From assembly GCA_024280115.1 (NCBI GenBank), contig JAJRQT010000106.1, positions 62,001 through 126,000 of the forward strand: 64,000 nucleotides of DNA, written 5' to 3'. Shown one piece after another: positions 7,926 through 17,303 of this stretch (position 1 is its first letter; every line of letters starts with the position of its first letter). A program made the translations under genes and the position numbers. The notes below the pieces were generated by a model, which worked only from the letters and a program-made list of their open reading frames with translations, was not told the DNA's origin and ran no database searches. Source of the stretch: Bacteroidota bacterium. GTDB taxonomy: Bacteria > Bacteroidota > Bacteroidia > Cytophagales > Cyclobacteriaceae.

Positions 7926-10418
7926 CTAATTTTGCGCAACCTTACTTTTTGTATCAATGATATCGAATATCATTGGATCAATTACTTTTTCATCAAGCAG
8001 TGCAAGCTTTATCACTTCATCCACTGTATTTACAAAATGAATATTTAATGACGACAAATAATTATCATCGATCTCCTCAATATCTTTTTTATTTTTTTGA
8101 CACAATATAATGTCTTTAATCCCCGCCCTTCTAGCAGCAAGAATTTTCTCTTTAATTCCTCCCACAGGCAATACTTTGCCCCGCAGTGTGATTTCTCCTG
8201 TCATGGCCAATTTAGCCCTCACCTTTCTTTGGGTGAAAACCGATGCCAGCGAAGTAAACATCGTGACCCCTGCCGACGGCCCATCTTTTGGCACAGCCCC
8301 TGCCGGAACATGGATATGCAGATCATAGTTCTCAAAAACTCTATAATCGATATCCAATTTATCTGCATTGGCTTTTAAATAAGACAACGCCGCCATCGCA
8401 GATTCCTTCATCACATCACCGAGCTGGCCAGAGAGTGTTAACTTCCCTTTACCCCGGTTCAAACTAGATTCTATGAATAAAATCTCTCCTCCTACTTGTG
8501 TCCAGGCCAACCCTGTTACGACACCGGAAGTATGATTATCCTCATAAAGCTCTTTATCAAAAATTTCCGCGCCAAGAATATCTCTGACCTTTGCAGGCGT
8601 AATTCGCTTTTGGTATTCTTGCTCCATCGCAACTGATTTAGCAACATATCTAATTACCTTTCCAGCAAGTCTTTCAAGATTTCTAACCCCGGACTCCCGC
8701 GTATAATTTTCAATAATCTTAACGATAGCCTGATCGGTGAACGAAATATCCTTTGCTTTCAGGCCGTGTGCCTCTCTTTGCTTGGGAATCAAATGCTTTT
8801 TTGCAATCTGAACTTTTTCTTCTAAAGTATAACCTGTCAATTCGATGATTTCCATTCTATCTCTTAACGCTGGCTGAATGGTATCCAATCTATTTGCTGT
8901 TGCAATAAAAAGCACATTAGACAAATTATAATCCAGTTCGAGGTAATTATCGCTGAAGGAATTATTCTGTTCCGGATCCAAAACTTCTAAAAGAGCTGAA
9001 GAAGGATCTCCCCGGAAATCAGAACTCACCTTATCGATTTCATCCAAAACAAAGACAGGATTAGCAGTTTTTACTTTTTTAATATGCTGAATGATCTTTC
9101 CAGGCATTGCGCCTACATAAGTTTTCCTGTGTCCGCGGATCTCTGCCTCATCATGAACACCCCCCAATGACATTCTAACATATTTTCTGTTGAGTGCTTT
9201 GGCAATGGATTTTCCCAGACTTGTTTTACCCACCCCCGGAGGGCCATAAAAACAAAGAATTGGCCCTTTAAGGTCATTTTTTAATTTTCTTACCGCCAGA
9301 AATTCAATGATTCTTTCCTTAATTTTTGACAATCCATAATGATCTCTATCAAGAATTTTTAACGCCCTGTTCAGATCGAAATTATCCTTTGTGAAATCAT
9401 TCCAAGGCATATCCACGAGAAATTCAACATAATTCATGGCCACCGGATATTCGGCAGCAGCGGAATTCATCCTCATGATTTTATCACATTCTTTTTCAAA
9501 ATGTTCGCGTACCTCTGGCTCCCACTTTTTCTTTTTCGATTTTTCCTTCAGCAGCTTCAATTCATGTTCAGGACCTTCGTTTCCCAATTCATCCTGAAGT
9601 ATCTTAATCTGTTGTCTTAAAAAATAATCCCTTTGCTGTTGGTCGATATCGGTATGAACCTTATTCTGAATTTCACGCTTAAGCTCAAGCATCTGAATGT
9701 CTTTCAACATATATTCCAGCAGCAAAGTTCCTCGTTTTATACCATTATTGATTTCCAAAAGTTTTTGTTTGTCATCGACATCTGCATTGAGGTTTGATGA
9801 TAAAAAGTGTGTCAAAAAACTGGGACTGTCAATATTATCAATTGCAATTTGAGCCTCCTGAGGAATCTCGGGATTCAATTTTAAAATTCTGTTCGCCGCG
9901 TCCTTTATAGATTGCAGTACTGCTTTGGTCTCTTTCTTATTTTTTGCAGGAAATTTATCCTCTAAATATTTGACCTTTGCTGTCATAAAAGGATCTTCGT
10001 TTAGAGCATCCAGAATTGTAAAGCGTTTTTTTCCCTGGATAATTATGGTTGTATTTCCATCGGGTAGCACCAGCATTTTCACAATTCTCGCAACTGTTCC
10101 AACATTATAAAGATCTTTAAATCCCGGCTCCTCAGTCTTATTATTCTTTTGGGCAATTACCCCTATTATCCTATCTCCACGATATGACTTTTTTACTAAT
10201 CGTATTGATTTCTGTCTTCCTACCGTAATTGGAATGACAACTCCCGGAAACAATACCGTATTTCTAACAGGTAATATTGGGATTTCACCTGGTAATGGTT
10301 CGTTATTCAATCCTTCCTCCTCATCCGGGGCTATTAATTGAATTAATTCGCCGGAATCGTCTTCATTAAAACTAGAAAATGCAAGCGATGTAACTAAATC
10401 ATTCTTTTTTCTGCTCAT
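7926..10418 (-). CDS. lon: ATP-dependent Lon protease
   Basis: Lon degrades misfolded and short-lived regulatory proteins. The 830-residue protein has the N-terminal LAN domain (about 45-250), a coiled linker, the AAA+ module with GPPGVGKTS near residue 391 and Walker B FVLDEIDK, and the C-terminal serine protease domain. The Ser-Lys dyad is visible as PKDGPSAG (Ser about 716) and GGIKEK (Lys about 759). The length is slightly above E. coli Lon because of an N-terminal extension of about 40 residues. It is divergent from the OmpA-type gene across 175 bases. Confidence 0.97.
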   Translation of the reverse strand: MSRKKNDLVTSLAFSSFNEDDSGELIQLIAPDEEEGLNNEPLPGEIPILPVRNTVLFPGVVIPITVGRQKSIRLVKKSYRGDRIIGVIAQKNNKTEEPGFKDLYNVGTVARIVKMLVLPDGNTTIIIQGKKRFTILDALNEDPFMTAKVKYLEDKFPAKNKKETKAVLQSIKDAANRILKLNPEIPQEAQIAIDNIDSPSFLTHFLSSNLNADVDDKQKLLEINNGIKRGTLLLEYMLKDIQMLELKREIQNKVHTDIDQQQRDYFLRQQIKILQDELGNEGPEHELKLLKEKSKKKKWEPEVREHFEKECDKIMRMNSAAAEYPVAMNYVEFLVDMPWNDFTKDNFDLNRALKILDRDHYGLSKIKERIIEFLAVRKLKNDLKGPILCFYGPPGVGKTSLGKSIAKALNRKYVRMSLGGVHDEAEIRGHRKTYVGAMPGKIIQHIKKVKTANPVFVLDEIDKVSSDFRGDPSSALLEVLDPEQNNSFSDNYLELDYNLSNVLFIATANRLDTIQPALRDRMEIIELTGYTLEEKVQIAKKHLIPKQREAHGLKAKDISFTDQAIVKIIENYTRESGVRNLERLAGKVIRYVAKSVAMEQEYQKRITPAKVRDILGAEIFDKELYEDNHTSGVVTGLAWTQVGGEILFIESSLNRGKGKLTLSGQLGDVMKESAMAALSYLKANADKLDIDYRVFENYDLHIHVPAGAVPKDGPSAGVTMFTSLASVFTQRKVRAKLAMTGEITLRGKVLPVGGIKEKILAARRAGIKDIILCQKNKKDIEEIDDNYLSSLNIHFVNTVDEVIKLALLDEKVIDPMIFDIIDTKSKVAQN

Positions 10419-10593
10419 ATATATGCCTTCCCTGCCATATTGGCACTTTTATTCCTCTATATTTAAAAACATTTTAAACGGTCAATACCTATGCCAAAAA
10501 ACATAGGGCAACAATGAATTTGGTTAAAAAATAAAATTATAACATATTTAGCGCAATAAACCTTATAACGGTAAAGATTTTTAATTTCTCTCA

Positions 10594-12624
10594 ATGAACC
10601 TGAGTCGTCTTTTTATTGGTACCATCTGCCTGATCTTCCTGATCAACGTCCAGGCTGTTTCTCAGAAGAAGCGGAAAAATAAAAAATCAAAGAAAAAGAC
10701 CGTAGTGGAACAATTTGAGCCCTCAACGACTGATGAAATATTTCAATTTCGAAATGTGAATAAAATCCCTTTTTTCTACAATGAGAAGCAACTCAATTCC
10801 ATTGAGAAAAAAGAAGCCTCCAAAGATTGGGAGGGTTTGTATAAAGATTTGGGGAGTTATATAGCCAATTTTGGAATCCAGAATTTTTATAAAAATACTC
10901 ACCTGATCTGGCGCTATGCCAAGCTTACCGAATTGTACGGAGATATGGAAGATGCTAAACTTCTGTACAAACTTGTGCTTAAACACAATCGAGATGATAT
11001 AGATCTTGAAAAGCTGGAAATATACTATGATTCTATAAGTAAAAAAGAACTCGGTAAGTATGTCCCAATTGATTATTACTATGAATTGATCGACTACCGG
11101 AGAAATGTGGATACATTAAGACCTCCCAAAGGTTGGCAAATAAATATGGGGCATTTTATAAATTCTGAATATTCTGACTATGGACCGGCCCTGGCCCTGG
11201 ATGATAAAACCTTAATATTTACATCAAAAAGAAATATTATGTCCAATGGCTTGGACACAAAACAAAATGAAGACATCTATTTTAGCACCATCGAATACGA
11301 TCAATGGGATTATGCTCAACCTATAAAAGAACTCAATACAATTTATAATGAAGGCTCTGTGTGTATGAGTAAGGACGGGAAAACCCTGTATTTCGCACGA
11401 TGCGATGCTCCCGAGTCCTATGGCAATTGTGATATTTACGTCTCAACATTGCAACCTGATAGCACATGGAGTAAAGCCGTAAATCTCGGTGTAAATATAA
11501 ACAGCAGGGCATGGGATTCTCATCCCTCTCTTAGCCACAATGATGATACATTATATTTTGCATCGGATCGTATCGGCGGATTTGGCATGTCTGATATATA
11601 TTATTCTTATAAAGATAAAAAAGGCGCCTGGATTCCGGCTCAAAATATTGGCCCTATTATAAACAGTCGCAACAGCGAAGTCAGTCCGTTTATTCATCCC
11701 ACGCATCACATATTATACTTTAGCTCCAATGGATATGTACTTAACTTCGGTGAATTTGATATTTACAAATCCTCAAAATCGGGAGGCACCTGGAAAGAAG
11801 CTGATAATATCGGCCCATTGGTAAACGGGGCCGGAAGTGAATTTTATTTCACGATTGATTCTAATAGCAAGGACCTGTTTTATGCCCGATCAATTGAAAA
11901 TGATTTGAATAACCTGGATTTATATTCCTTTCCATTGCCAATGGAAGGCCAGCCGCTGGCAACCACAAGACTTACAGGATCCCTACTCGATTCCAACACA
12001 GGCAATCCATTCGAAAGGGGAATTGTATCTATCATTGACATTGAGACAGGCATTGAAGTGGCCCCTCAATATTTGAGTGTGGAAGGAAAATTTGATTTTA
12101 AACTTATCAACAATAAACAATATTTATTGATCATCCAGGGAGACGAATTTTTCAGAGTAGAAGAAATATTCTTTTTAGATGGAGATATGGAGCTTAACAT
12201 GGTCACTGAATCCATAAAAAGTTTGTTGAAATTTGAATCCATAGAATTTGATAATGGCTCTGCCGAACTTAAAACGAGCATGTACGATGATCTGGACAAG
12301 CTCTCAGACTTCCTTTTGGATAACCCTGATTTTAAGTTGAAAATTTCAGGCCATACCGACTCAGATGGCAGCTATGACTTTAATATGGATTTATCAAATA
12401 ATAGGGCAAAAGCCATTGCTGAATACATCATTTATTTTGGAAATATATCAGCCGCGAGGATAGAAACCTTTGGTTTTGGAAGCTCTCAGCCAATCGTCGA
12501 AGAAATTACTGAAGAGGATAAAGCCCTCAATCGCAGGGTTGAGTTTGAACTATACAGGCCAAGCCAGGAAGAACTCATACAAATGCAGCAGGAAATTCAA
12601 GAGGAAGATGATGATGAGTGGTAA
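10594..12624 (+). CDS. OmpA-family protein with beta-propeller (PD40) repeats
   Basis: This is an exported envelope protein of 676 residues. Order: a signal peptide (about 1-24, ending VSQ), a lysine-rich linker, a helical TPR-like region (about 55-150), and a WD40-like/PD40 propeller (about 190-450) with repeated units of the DIYxSxxxxxxWxxAxNxG type. A carboxypeptidase-regulatory-like beta sandwich follows (about 455-530), then a C-terminal OmpA peptidoglycan-binding domain (about 545-665; SGHTDSDG and NNRAKAIAEYI are typical). This order resembles PorE-like proteins of the type IX secretion system, but Bacteroidota have many paralogues, so the assignment is open. No lipobox is evident. Confidence 0.88.
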   Translation: MNLSRLFIGTICLIFLINVQAVSQKKRKNKKSKKKTVVEQFEPSTTDEIFQFRNVNKIPFFYNEKQLNSIEKKEASKDWEGLYKDLGSYIANFGIQNFYKNTHLIWRYAKLTELYGDMEDAKLLYKLVLKHNRDDIDLEKLEIYYDSISKKELGKYVPIDYYYELIDYRRNVDTLRPPKGWQINMGHFINSEYSDYGPALALDDKTLIFTSKRNIMSNGLDTKQNEDIYFSTIEYDQWDYAQPIKELNTIYNEGSVCMSKDGKTLYFARCDAPESYGNCDIYVSTLQPDSTWSKAVNLGVNINSRAWDSHPSLSHNDDTLYFASDRIGGFGMSDIYYSYKDKKGAWIPAQNIGPIINSRNSEVSPFIHPTHHILYFSSNGYVLNFGEFDIYKSSKSGGTWKEADNIGPLVNGAGSEFYFTIDSNSKDLFYARSIENDLNNLDLYSFPLPMEGQPLATTRLTGSLLDSNTGNPFERGIVSIIDIETGIEVAPQYLSVEGKFDFKLINNKQYLLIIQGDEFFRVEEIFFLDGDMELNMVTESIKSLLKFESIEFDNGSAELKTSMYDDLDKLSDFLLDNPDFKLKISGHTDSDGSYDFNMDLSNNRAKAIAEYIIYFGNISAARIETFGFGSSQPIVEEITEEDKALNRRVEFELYRPSQEELIQMQQEIQEEDDDEW

Positions 12625-12679
12625 GGAAGAAAGTAGCAGGAGGCGGCAACACCTCCAACTACATCAACCAAATCTTTCA

Positions 12680-14029
12680 CTAGAAAAACTCCTGAATTAT
12701 ATCATTGAAGAACACGAAAACCATTAATCCCAGCAGCAGTACCATTCCTACTTTCTGAGCATTTTCGAGAAATTTGTCTGATGGCTTTCTACCAGAAACG
12801 ATTTCGTAAACAAGAAAAACCACATGTCCTCCATCAAGTGCCGGAATTGGCAATAAATTCATAAAAGCCAGTACCATAGAGATTAAACCAGTCAGCGTCC
12901 AAAAACGAACCCAATCCCAGGTGACGCCAAATGTTTTCATGATACCAATCGGCCCCCTTAATGACTTGGTTGGCGAAAGCTCTCCCTGGAACATTTTTCC
13001 AAAAGCTTTAATATTTACCCAAACTACACTGAAAGCCTTTTTTGTACCAACCGGTACAGCTTCCATAAAACTATACTCCATAACAGTCGGAGATAGTAAG
13101 CTGGCTACAGTAAAACCAATAATTGTATCATTTCCTACCTGGACATTTAGATGCTCATCTGCAAATTGAGTCATTTCTTTATCGAGCGGCCTTTTCACAT
13201 CAAGGGATACCATTTTGCCTGCGTATCCTGCAATCTTTTCCCTAAACTCGTGATAAAAATTAACATCCTGGCCATCAATTTTCTCAATTCTATCCCCAAG
13301 TTTCAGACCTCCTTTATCAGCGCCGCTACCTTTGGAGATTTTACCAACTGCAAATTTTTGAATAGGTTCGATAAACAGGGCATTGGATTTTTGCTTTGAA
13401 AAATACTCAATGAAATTTGAAGGTATGGGCATATCAACCTTTTCTCCATCCCTCATAACGGTATAATAACCGTTGCTTTCAAGCAATCGATTTGGATCCC
13501 GTACATCGTCAAATCTATCAAAAGCCTCGCCATTGATAGCGATGACTTTATCACCTGTTTTAAAACCAAGATCTTCTCCAATAGGCCCGGCTACTATTCC
13601 ATATTTATTCACTTCTGACAATGAATAGTAGGATTCGCCTAAAGCGTAGGCAAGAAAAATAAAAATAAAAATCCCTGTAATTACATTTACAATTATCCCT
13701 CCCAGCATCACAATAAGTCTTTGCCATGCCGGTTTTGATCTGAATTCCCAAGGTTTTGGTTCTTCATCCATAGCCTTAGTATCGAGGGATTCATCAATCA
13801 TTCCGGAAATTTTTACAAATCCTCCGAGCGGTATTGCTCCTATAGAATAAATTGTATCCTTGTATTTAAAACCAAATACCTTTGGCGGAAAACCAATAGA
13901 GAATTGCTCCACTCTCATACCAAAAAGCTTGGCTGCCAGTAGATGTCCCCCCTCATGGACTCCAACTAAAATGGACAACGCTAATATCAACTGCCCAACC
14001 ATTACGATGATGTCTAATGTACTACCCAT
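12680..14029 (-). CDS. rseP: RIP-type site-2 protease RseP
   Basis: A membrane-embedded zinc protease that cuts transmembrane anti-sigma factors and leftover signal peptides. The 449-residue protein has HEGGH at residues 24-28 in the first helix, and the second metal site as PIPALDGGH near residue 397. A PDZ region (about 210-280) lies between. Four hydrophobic helices are visible (about 5-25, 105-130, 375-395, 425-445). It overlaps dxr by eight bases, a common arrangement, and is convergent with the OmpA-type gene. Confidence 0.95.
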   Translation of the reverse strand: MGSTLDIIVMVGQLILALSILVGVHEGGHLLAAKLFGMRVEQFSIGFPPKVFGFKYKDTIYSIGAIPLGGFVKISGMIDESLDTKAMDEEPKPWEFRSKPAWQRLIVMLGGIIVNVITGIFIFIFLAYALGESYYSLSEVNKYGIVAGPIGEDLGFKTGDKVIAINGEAFDRFDDVRDPNRLLESNGYYTVMRDGEKVDMPIPSNFIEYFSKQKSNALFIEPIQKFAVGKISKGSGADKGGLKLGDRIEKIDGQDVNFYHEFREKIAGYAGKMVSLDVKRPLDKEMTQFADEHLNVQVGNDTIIGFTVASLLSPTVMEYSFMEAVPVGTKKAFSVVWVNIKAFGKMFQGELSPTKSLRGPIGIMKTFGVTWDWVRFWTLTGLISMVLAFMNLLPIPALDGGHVVFLVYEIVSGRKPSDKFLENAQKVGMVLLLGLMVFVFFNDIIQEFF

Positions 14030-15188
14030 TATTTATAATTTCTTTTGCTTTTATTCTCGTTTCTATATCTGTATCTACGTAATCCCCAAGAATGGGATTT
14101 TTAATAAACTTTACAGATTCCATACTTTTTTCAATCACATCGGAAATCTCAAGGAATCCTATTTTATCTTTTAAAAAAGCGTCAACAGCGATTTCATTTG
14201 AGGCATTTAAAATGCATGGCATATTGCCTCCTTTTTCCAGCGCATTATAAGCCAATGCTAAATTTCTGAATGTTTTCAAATCAGGTTTTTCGAATGTCAG
14301 CGATGGATAATCCATAAAATTAAATCTCGGAAAATCAGTCTTTATTCTATCCGGATAACTCAAAGCATATTGGATAGGTAATCGCATATCCGGTAAACCC
14401 ATCTGCGCTTTAATGGAGCCATCCTCGAATTGCACCATCGAATGGATGATGGACTGTGGATGAACCACAACATCAATTTGTTCCAGGTTTAAATTAAATA
14501 ACCACTTCGCCTCAATTACCTCAAGCCCCTTATTCATCATCGTTGCCGAATCGATGGTAATCTTTGCACCCATGTCCCAATTGGGATGTTTAAGTGCCTG
14601 GGCTGCTTTTACATTGAGTAATTCTTCCCTCAGCTTTCCCCGAAAAGGTCCTCCGGATGCAGTAAGAAATATTTTCTCAACCTTATTATGAAAATCACCA
14701 ACCAGGCATTGAAAAATTGCAGAATGCTCAGAATCCACAGGATAAATATTAACACCTTTTTCTCTCGCTGTTTTAGTAATCAAATCTCCGGCAATTACTA
14801 AGGTTTCTTTATTGGCTAGTGCAATTTGTTTTCCATATTCTATTGCCCTCAATGTAGGTCGCAATCCGGAATACCCGACTACGGCGGATAATACCATATC
14901 TATTGACTCCATCTCAACCACCGAAATCAGTGAATTTTCACCTGCATACACTTTGATATCCAGGGGATCCAGGGCATCAAACACTTGCTGATACAATGAA
15001 TCATCACAAATAACAACTGCATTGGGCTTAAATTTGATCGCCTGCTGAATGAGTAAATCTGAGTTATACTGCGCCGTAAGCACCTCTGTTTCAAAGAATT
15101 CAGAATTCTGTGCAATCACATCAAGTGCCTGGGTACCAATAGATCCGGTACTACCCAGAATAGCAATATGTTTCTTTTTATTGTTCAG
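14022..15188 (-). CDS. dxr: 1-deoxy-D-xylulose 5-phosphate reductoisomerase, apparent CTG start
   Basis: Dxr makes 2-C-methyl-D-erythritol 4-phosphate with NADPH in the MEP isoprenoid pathway. The NADPH motif GSTGSIG is encoded at about 15135-15155, upstream of the first conventional start (GTG 15119), so a GTG-started protein would lack it. The frame is open to a TGA at 15201-15203, and within it there is no ATG, GTG or TTG before the motif. The best start is CTG at 15186-15188, giving an N-terminus NNKKKHIAILGSTG and 388 residues, the normal length. Other parts are normal: ANKETLVIAG, SEHSAIFQ, ASGGPF, MNKGLEVIEA and HPQSIIHSMV. A TAATTTTG box at 15216-15223 supports this start. rseP overlaps the 3' end. 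Confidence 0.9.
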   Translation of the reverse strand: MNNKKKHIAILGSTGSIGTQALDVIAQNSEFFETEVLTAQYNSDLLIQQAIKFKPNAVVICDDSLYQQVFDALDPLDIKVYAGENSLISVVEMESIDMVLSAVVGYSGLRPTLRAIEYGKQIALANKETLVIAGDLITKTAREKGVNIYPVDSEHSAIFQCLVGDFHNKVEKIFLTASGGPFRGKLREELLNVKAAQALKHPNWDMGAKITIDSATMMNKGLEVIEAKWLFNLNLEQIDVVVHPQSIIHSMVQFEDGSIKAQMGLPDMRLPIQYALSYPDRIKTDFPRFNFMDYPSLTFEKPDLKTFRNLALAYNALEKGGNMPCILNASNEIAVDAFLKDKIGFLEISDVIEKSMESVKFIKNPILGDYVDTDIETRIKAKEIINNG

Positions 15189-15215
15189 CGTGAATTGTTT
15201 TCAAAAATGAGGGCG

Positions 15216-15223
15216 CAAAATTA
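15216..15223 (-). promoter_or_regulatory. -7 box for dxr-rseP
   Basis: TAATTTTG on the minus strand, an exact TAnnTTTG match, 28 bases before the proposed CTG start. It lies just beyond the end of the GH3-like gene. It would give a short leader to CTG 15188 but a long one to GTG 15119. Confidence 0.55.
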
Positions 15224-15227
15224 AAGA

Positions 15228-16724
15228 TTATAATTGATATGTTCTAAGTTCATCTGCTATTTGTCGATCATTGGAAAGTCTTGGAACTTTATTTTGTCCT
15301 CCCAATTTCCCTTTTGATTTCATATAATCCCTAAAAGCATTTTTTTTAAGTGACCTGATTTTAAGTGGCCTTAATATTTTTCCAACAATAAGATCTTCGT
15401 AATAAGAGTTTAATTGCTGTAATTTATTGTCAAGCTCTAATTCAAAACGTTGAATGTCTTGCGGAGGTTTTGAAAATTCTATATACCATTCGTGTAATGG
15501 CAACCCCTCCTCAGGTGTAACCTGCGGAGCCACAGTGAATTCGATGGTTTCTACCCCGGGAAATTTTTCCGCCGTGTATTTCATGGCCTTTTCGACTTCC
15601 TCTCCAATAACATGCTCTCCAAAAGCAGAGATAAAATGTTTTATTCTTCCCGAAACGATTACCCTGTATGGATTTTTATTAACAAATTTGACAGTATCAC
15701 CAATAGAATACCCCCAAAGCCCAGCATTGCTATTTATAACTACTGCATAATTTACTCCCAATTCCACCTCTTCAATCGTAAGCCTTGATGGGTTTTCATT
15801 GAAATATTCCTCTGCCGGAATAAATTCAAAAAATATCCCGGAATTGAGTAAAAGCAATAATCCCTCTTCATTTTGTGAATCCTGATAGGCAATAAATCCT
15901 TCAGAGGCCGGGTAAGTTTCTATGGAATCAATCTCCTTTCCAATGGATTCAAATAGCTTTGCGCGATAAGGCTCAAAATTAACACCTCCATAAATGAACA
16001 TCGAAAAACCCGGGAAAACATCTTTAATCTGCTTGCCTGTCCGCTCTATTATTCTGTCAAAATACATCTGTACCCACGGAGGAATTCCCGAGATCAGAGA
16101 CATATTCTTATCTATAGTTTCATCAATGATTTTCTCCAGCTTGTGTTCCCAATCTTCGATGCAATTCGTATCATAGGTAGGCATCTGATTGGTTCTCAAA
16201 TATCCGGGGACATGATGGTTTACAATTCCGGACAGCCTGCCCGTATGTATTCCTGCTTTCTGATCCAGTACCGGGCTGCCAGACAAAAAAATAAGTTTTC
16301 CATCAATAAACTGAGCTTTTCCTGTTTCATGGATATAGCTTAGAATGGCGTTTTTTGCACTGTTAAGATGATTTGGAATGGAATCTTTGGTGATGGGAAT
16401 ATATTTAGTACCAGATGTAGTTCCCGAAGTTTTTGCGAAATATATAGGTTTACCCGGCCAGAGCACATCTTTTTCTCCTTTCAAAATCATATTTACGTAT
16501 GGAGATAAGGCCTCATAATCCCTGATTGGTACCCGGTCGCTATAATCCTTAAATGATTTTATTCCTCCAAAATCATGATCGATGCCAAATTTAGTAGCTT
16601 TTGCCTTTTCAATAATTGAACGAAAAACATGTTGCTGAGTCACTCCGGGTTTTGAGGACCAGGCCCTTTGTCGGGCGATGATTATTGCTGCCAGAGGTTT
16701 ACTTAAAAATGATCTAATTCCCAT
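15228..16724 (-). CDS. GH3 auxin-responsive-promoter-family acyl-adenylating enzyme
   Basis: The GH3 family belongs to the adenylate-forming superfamily; plant members conjugate amino acids to hormones, while bacterial substrates are mostly unknown. From ATG 16724 the product has 498 residues. The P-loop-like AMP segment KTSGTTSGTKYIP (about 102-114), YPASEGF (about 276-282) and the hinge region GYSIGDTVKF are seen, then the mobile C-terminal domain with SAFGEHV. An in-frame TTG at 16733 would lie inside the -7 box, so ATG 16724 is preferred. The gene is followed by dxr after 39 bases, with a separate promoter between. Confidence 0.88.
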   Translation of the reverse strand: MGIRSFLSKPLAAIIIARQRAWSSKPGVTQQHVFRSIIEKAKATKFGIDHDFGGIKSFKDYSDRVPIRDYEALSPYVNMILKGEKDVLWPGKPIYFAKTSGTTSGTKYIPITKDSIPNHLNSAKNAILSYIHETGKAQFIDGKLIFLSGSPVLDQKAGIHTGRLSGIVNHHVPGYLRTNQMPTYDTNCIEDWEHKLEKIIDETIDKNMSLISGIPPWVQMYFDRIIERTGKQIKDVFPGFSMFIYGGVNFEPYRAKLFESIGKEIDSIETYPASEGFIAYQDSQNEEGLLLLLNSGIFFEFIPAEEYFNENPSRLTIEEVELGVNYAVVINSNAGLWGYSIGDTVKFVNKNPYRVIVSGRIKHFISAFGEHVIGEEVEKAMKYTAEKFPGVETIEFTVAPQVTPEEGLPLHEWYIEFSKPPQDIQRFELELDNKLQQLNSYYEDLIVGKILRPLKIRSLKKNAFRDYMKSKGKLGGQNKVPRLSNDRQIADELRTYQL

Positions 16725-16730
16725 CGTGGA

Positions 16731-16738
16731 CAAAGTTA
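16731..16738 (-). promoter_or_regulatory. -7 box for the GH3-like gene
   Basis: TAACTTTG on the minus strand, an exact TAnnTTTG match, only six bases before ATG 16724. If used, the transcript would be nearly leaderless. The MITE-like copy at 16747-16838 begins nine bases upstream of the box. Confidence 0.42.
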
Positions 16739-16746
16739 AAAATTAA

Positions 16747-16838
16747 CCCGAATAATTCAGGAGATAATTATTGAAACACTCAAAATACTGAAGAGCTTGT
16801 TTCTGTATCGCAACCTTTCCATGAATTACTAAGACTGG
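16747..16838 (+). mobile_element. Short copy of a MITE-like element
   Basis: Ninety-two bases starting CCCGAATAATTCAGGAG and ending CCATGAATTACTAAGACTGG. Both ends match the 185-bp element in kefB (43486-43670, opposite strand): the first ~55 bases follow that copy with few changes, and the last ~40 match its other end, including a shared CTGTATCGCA. About 90 internal bases are missing. It is flanked by TTAA (16743-16746) and TTAT (16839-16842), a slightly decayed version of the TTAA duplication of the other copy. No coding capacity. Confidence 0.7.
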
Positions 16839-17303
16839 TTATACTGTTATTTTAGTGGAAACAGAGATTAGTCCGAAGTCGGAAGTTAACTTGGTAGTAT
16901 TTTGAACGAACCGAAAAAGATTATAAACATCCGGTTTTTAGTTTTTAGAATTCTCAACTATCAAATTACTTCGGTCTTCTGACTCCCGGCTTCGATCCTT
17001 TTCAAAGGACTCCAATTAAATTCGTGGTAAAACCTTAAGGTTAATCCAATCATGTCATGATTAATATTTATCCTTTGTGTACGATAGTTTTGTGTATTTT
17101 TTCGGCCTGTGGGCCTGCCCTCCGAAGGTGAGTACACAGACCGAGGCGGTTAGATGATGAAATTTCTTTAACTACTTGATGTTGGCATACAGGAGTCCTT
17201 CTATTAAATTTCCGCTGTAATCGATGCTTTTGCTAAACTGTCGTACATCTCTCTTACCTTGTGAAAATATTTTAATAAATTTATTTGGATAAATATTTAA
17301 ACC
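16839..17303. other. Intergenic region without recognised genes
   Basis: It holds degenerate words related to GAAGTCGGAAGT (near 16870) and CTTCTGACTCCCGGCTTC (near 16977), and a GC-rich patch at 17100-17155 (GGCCTGTGGGCCTGCCC) unlike the AT-rich surroundings. These look like decayed intergenic repeats. No ORF or RNA gene is supported. Confidence 0.4.

Noticed and set aside
12470..12727. Plus-strand frame overlapping the end of the OmpA-type gene
   Set aside because: It is another reading frame of the OmpA domain that runs into the gap; no independent signal.
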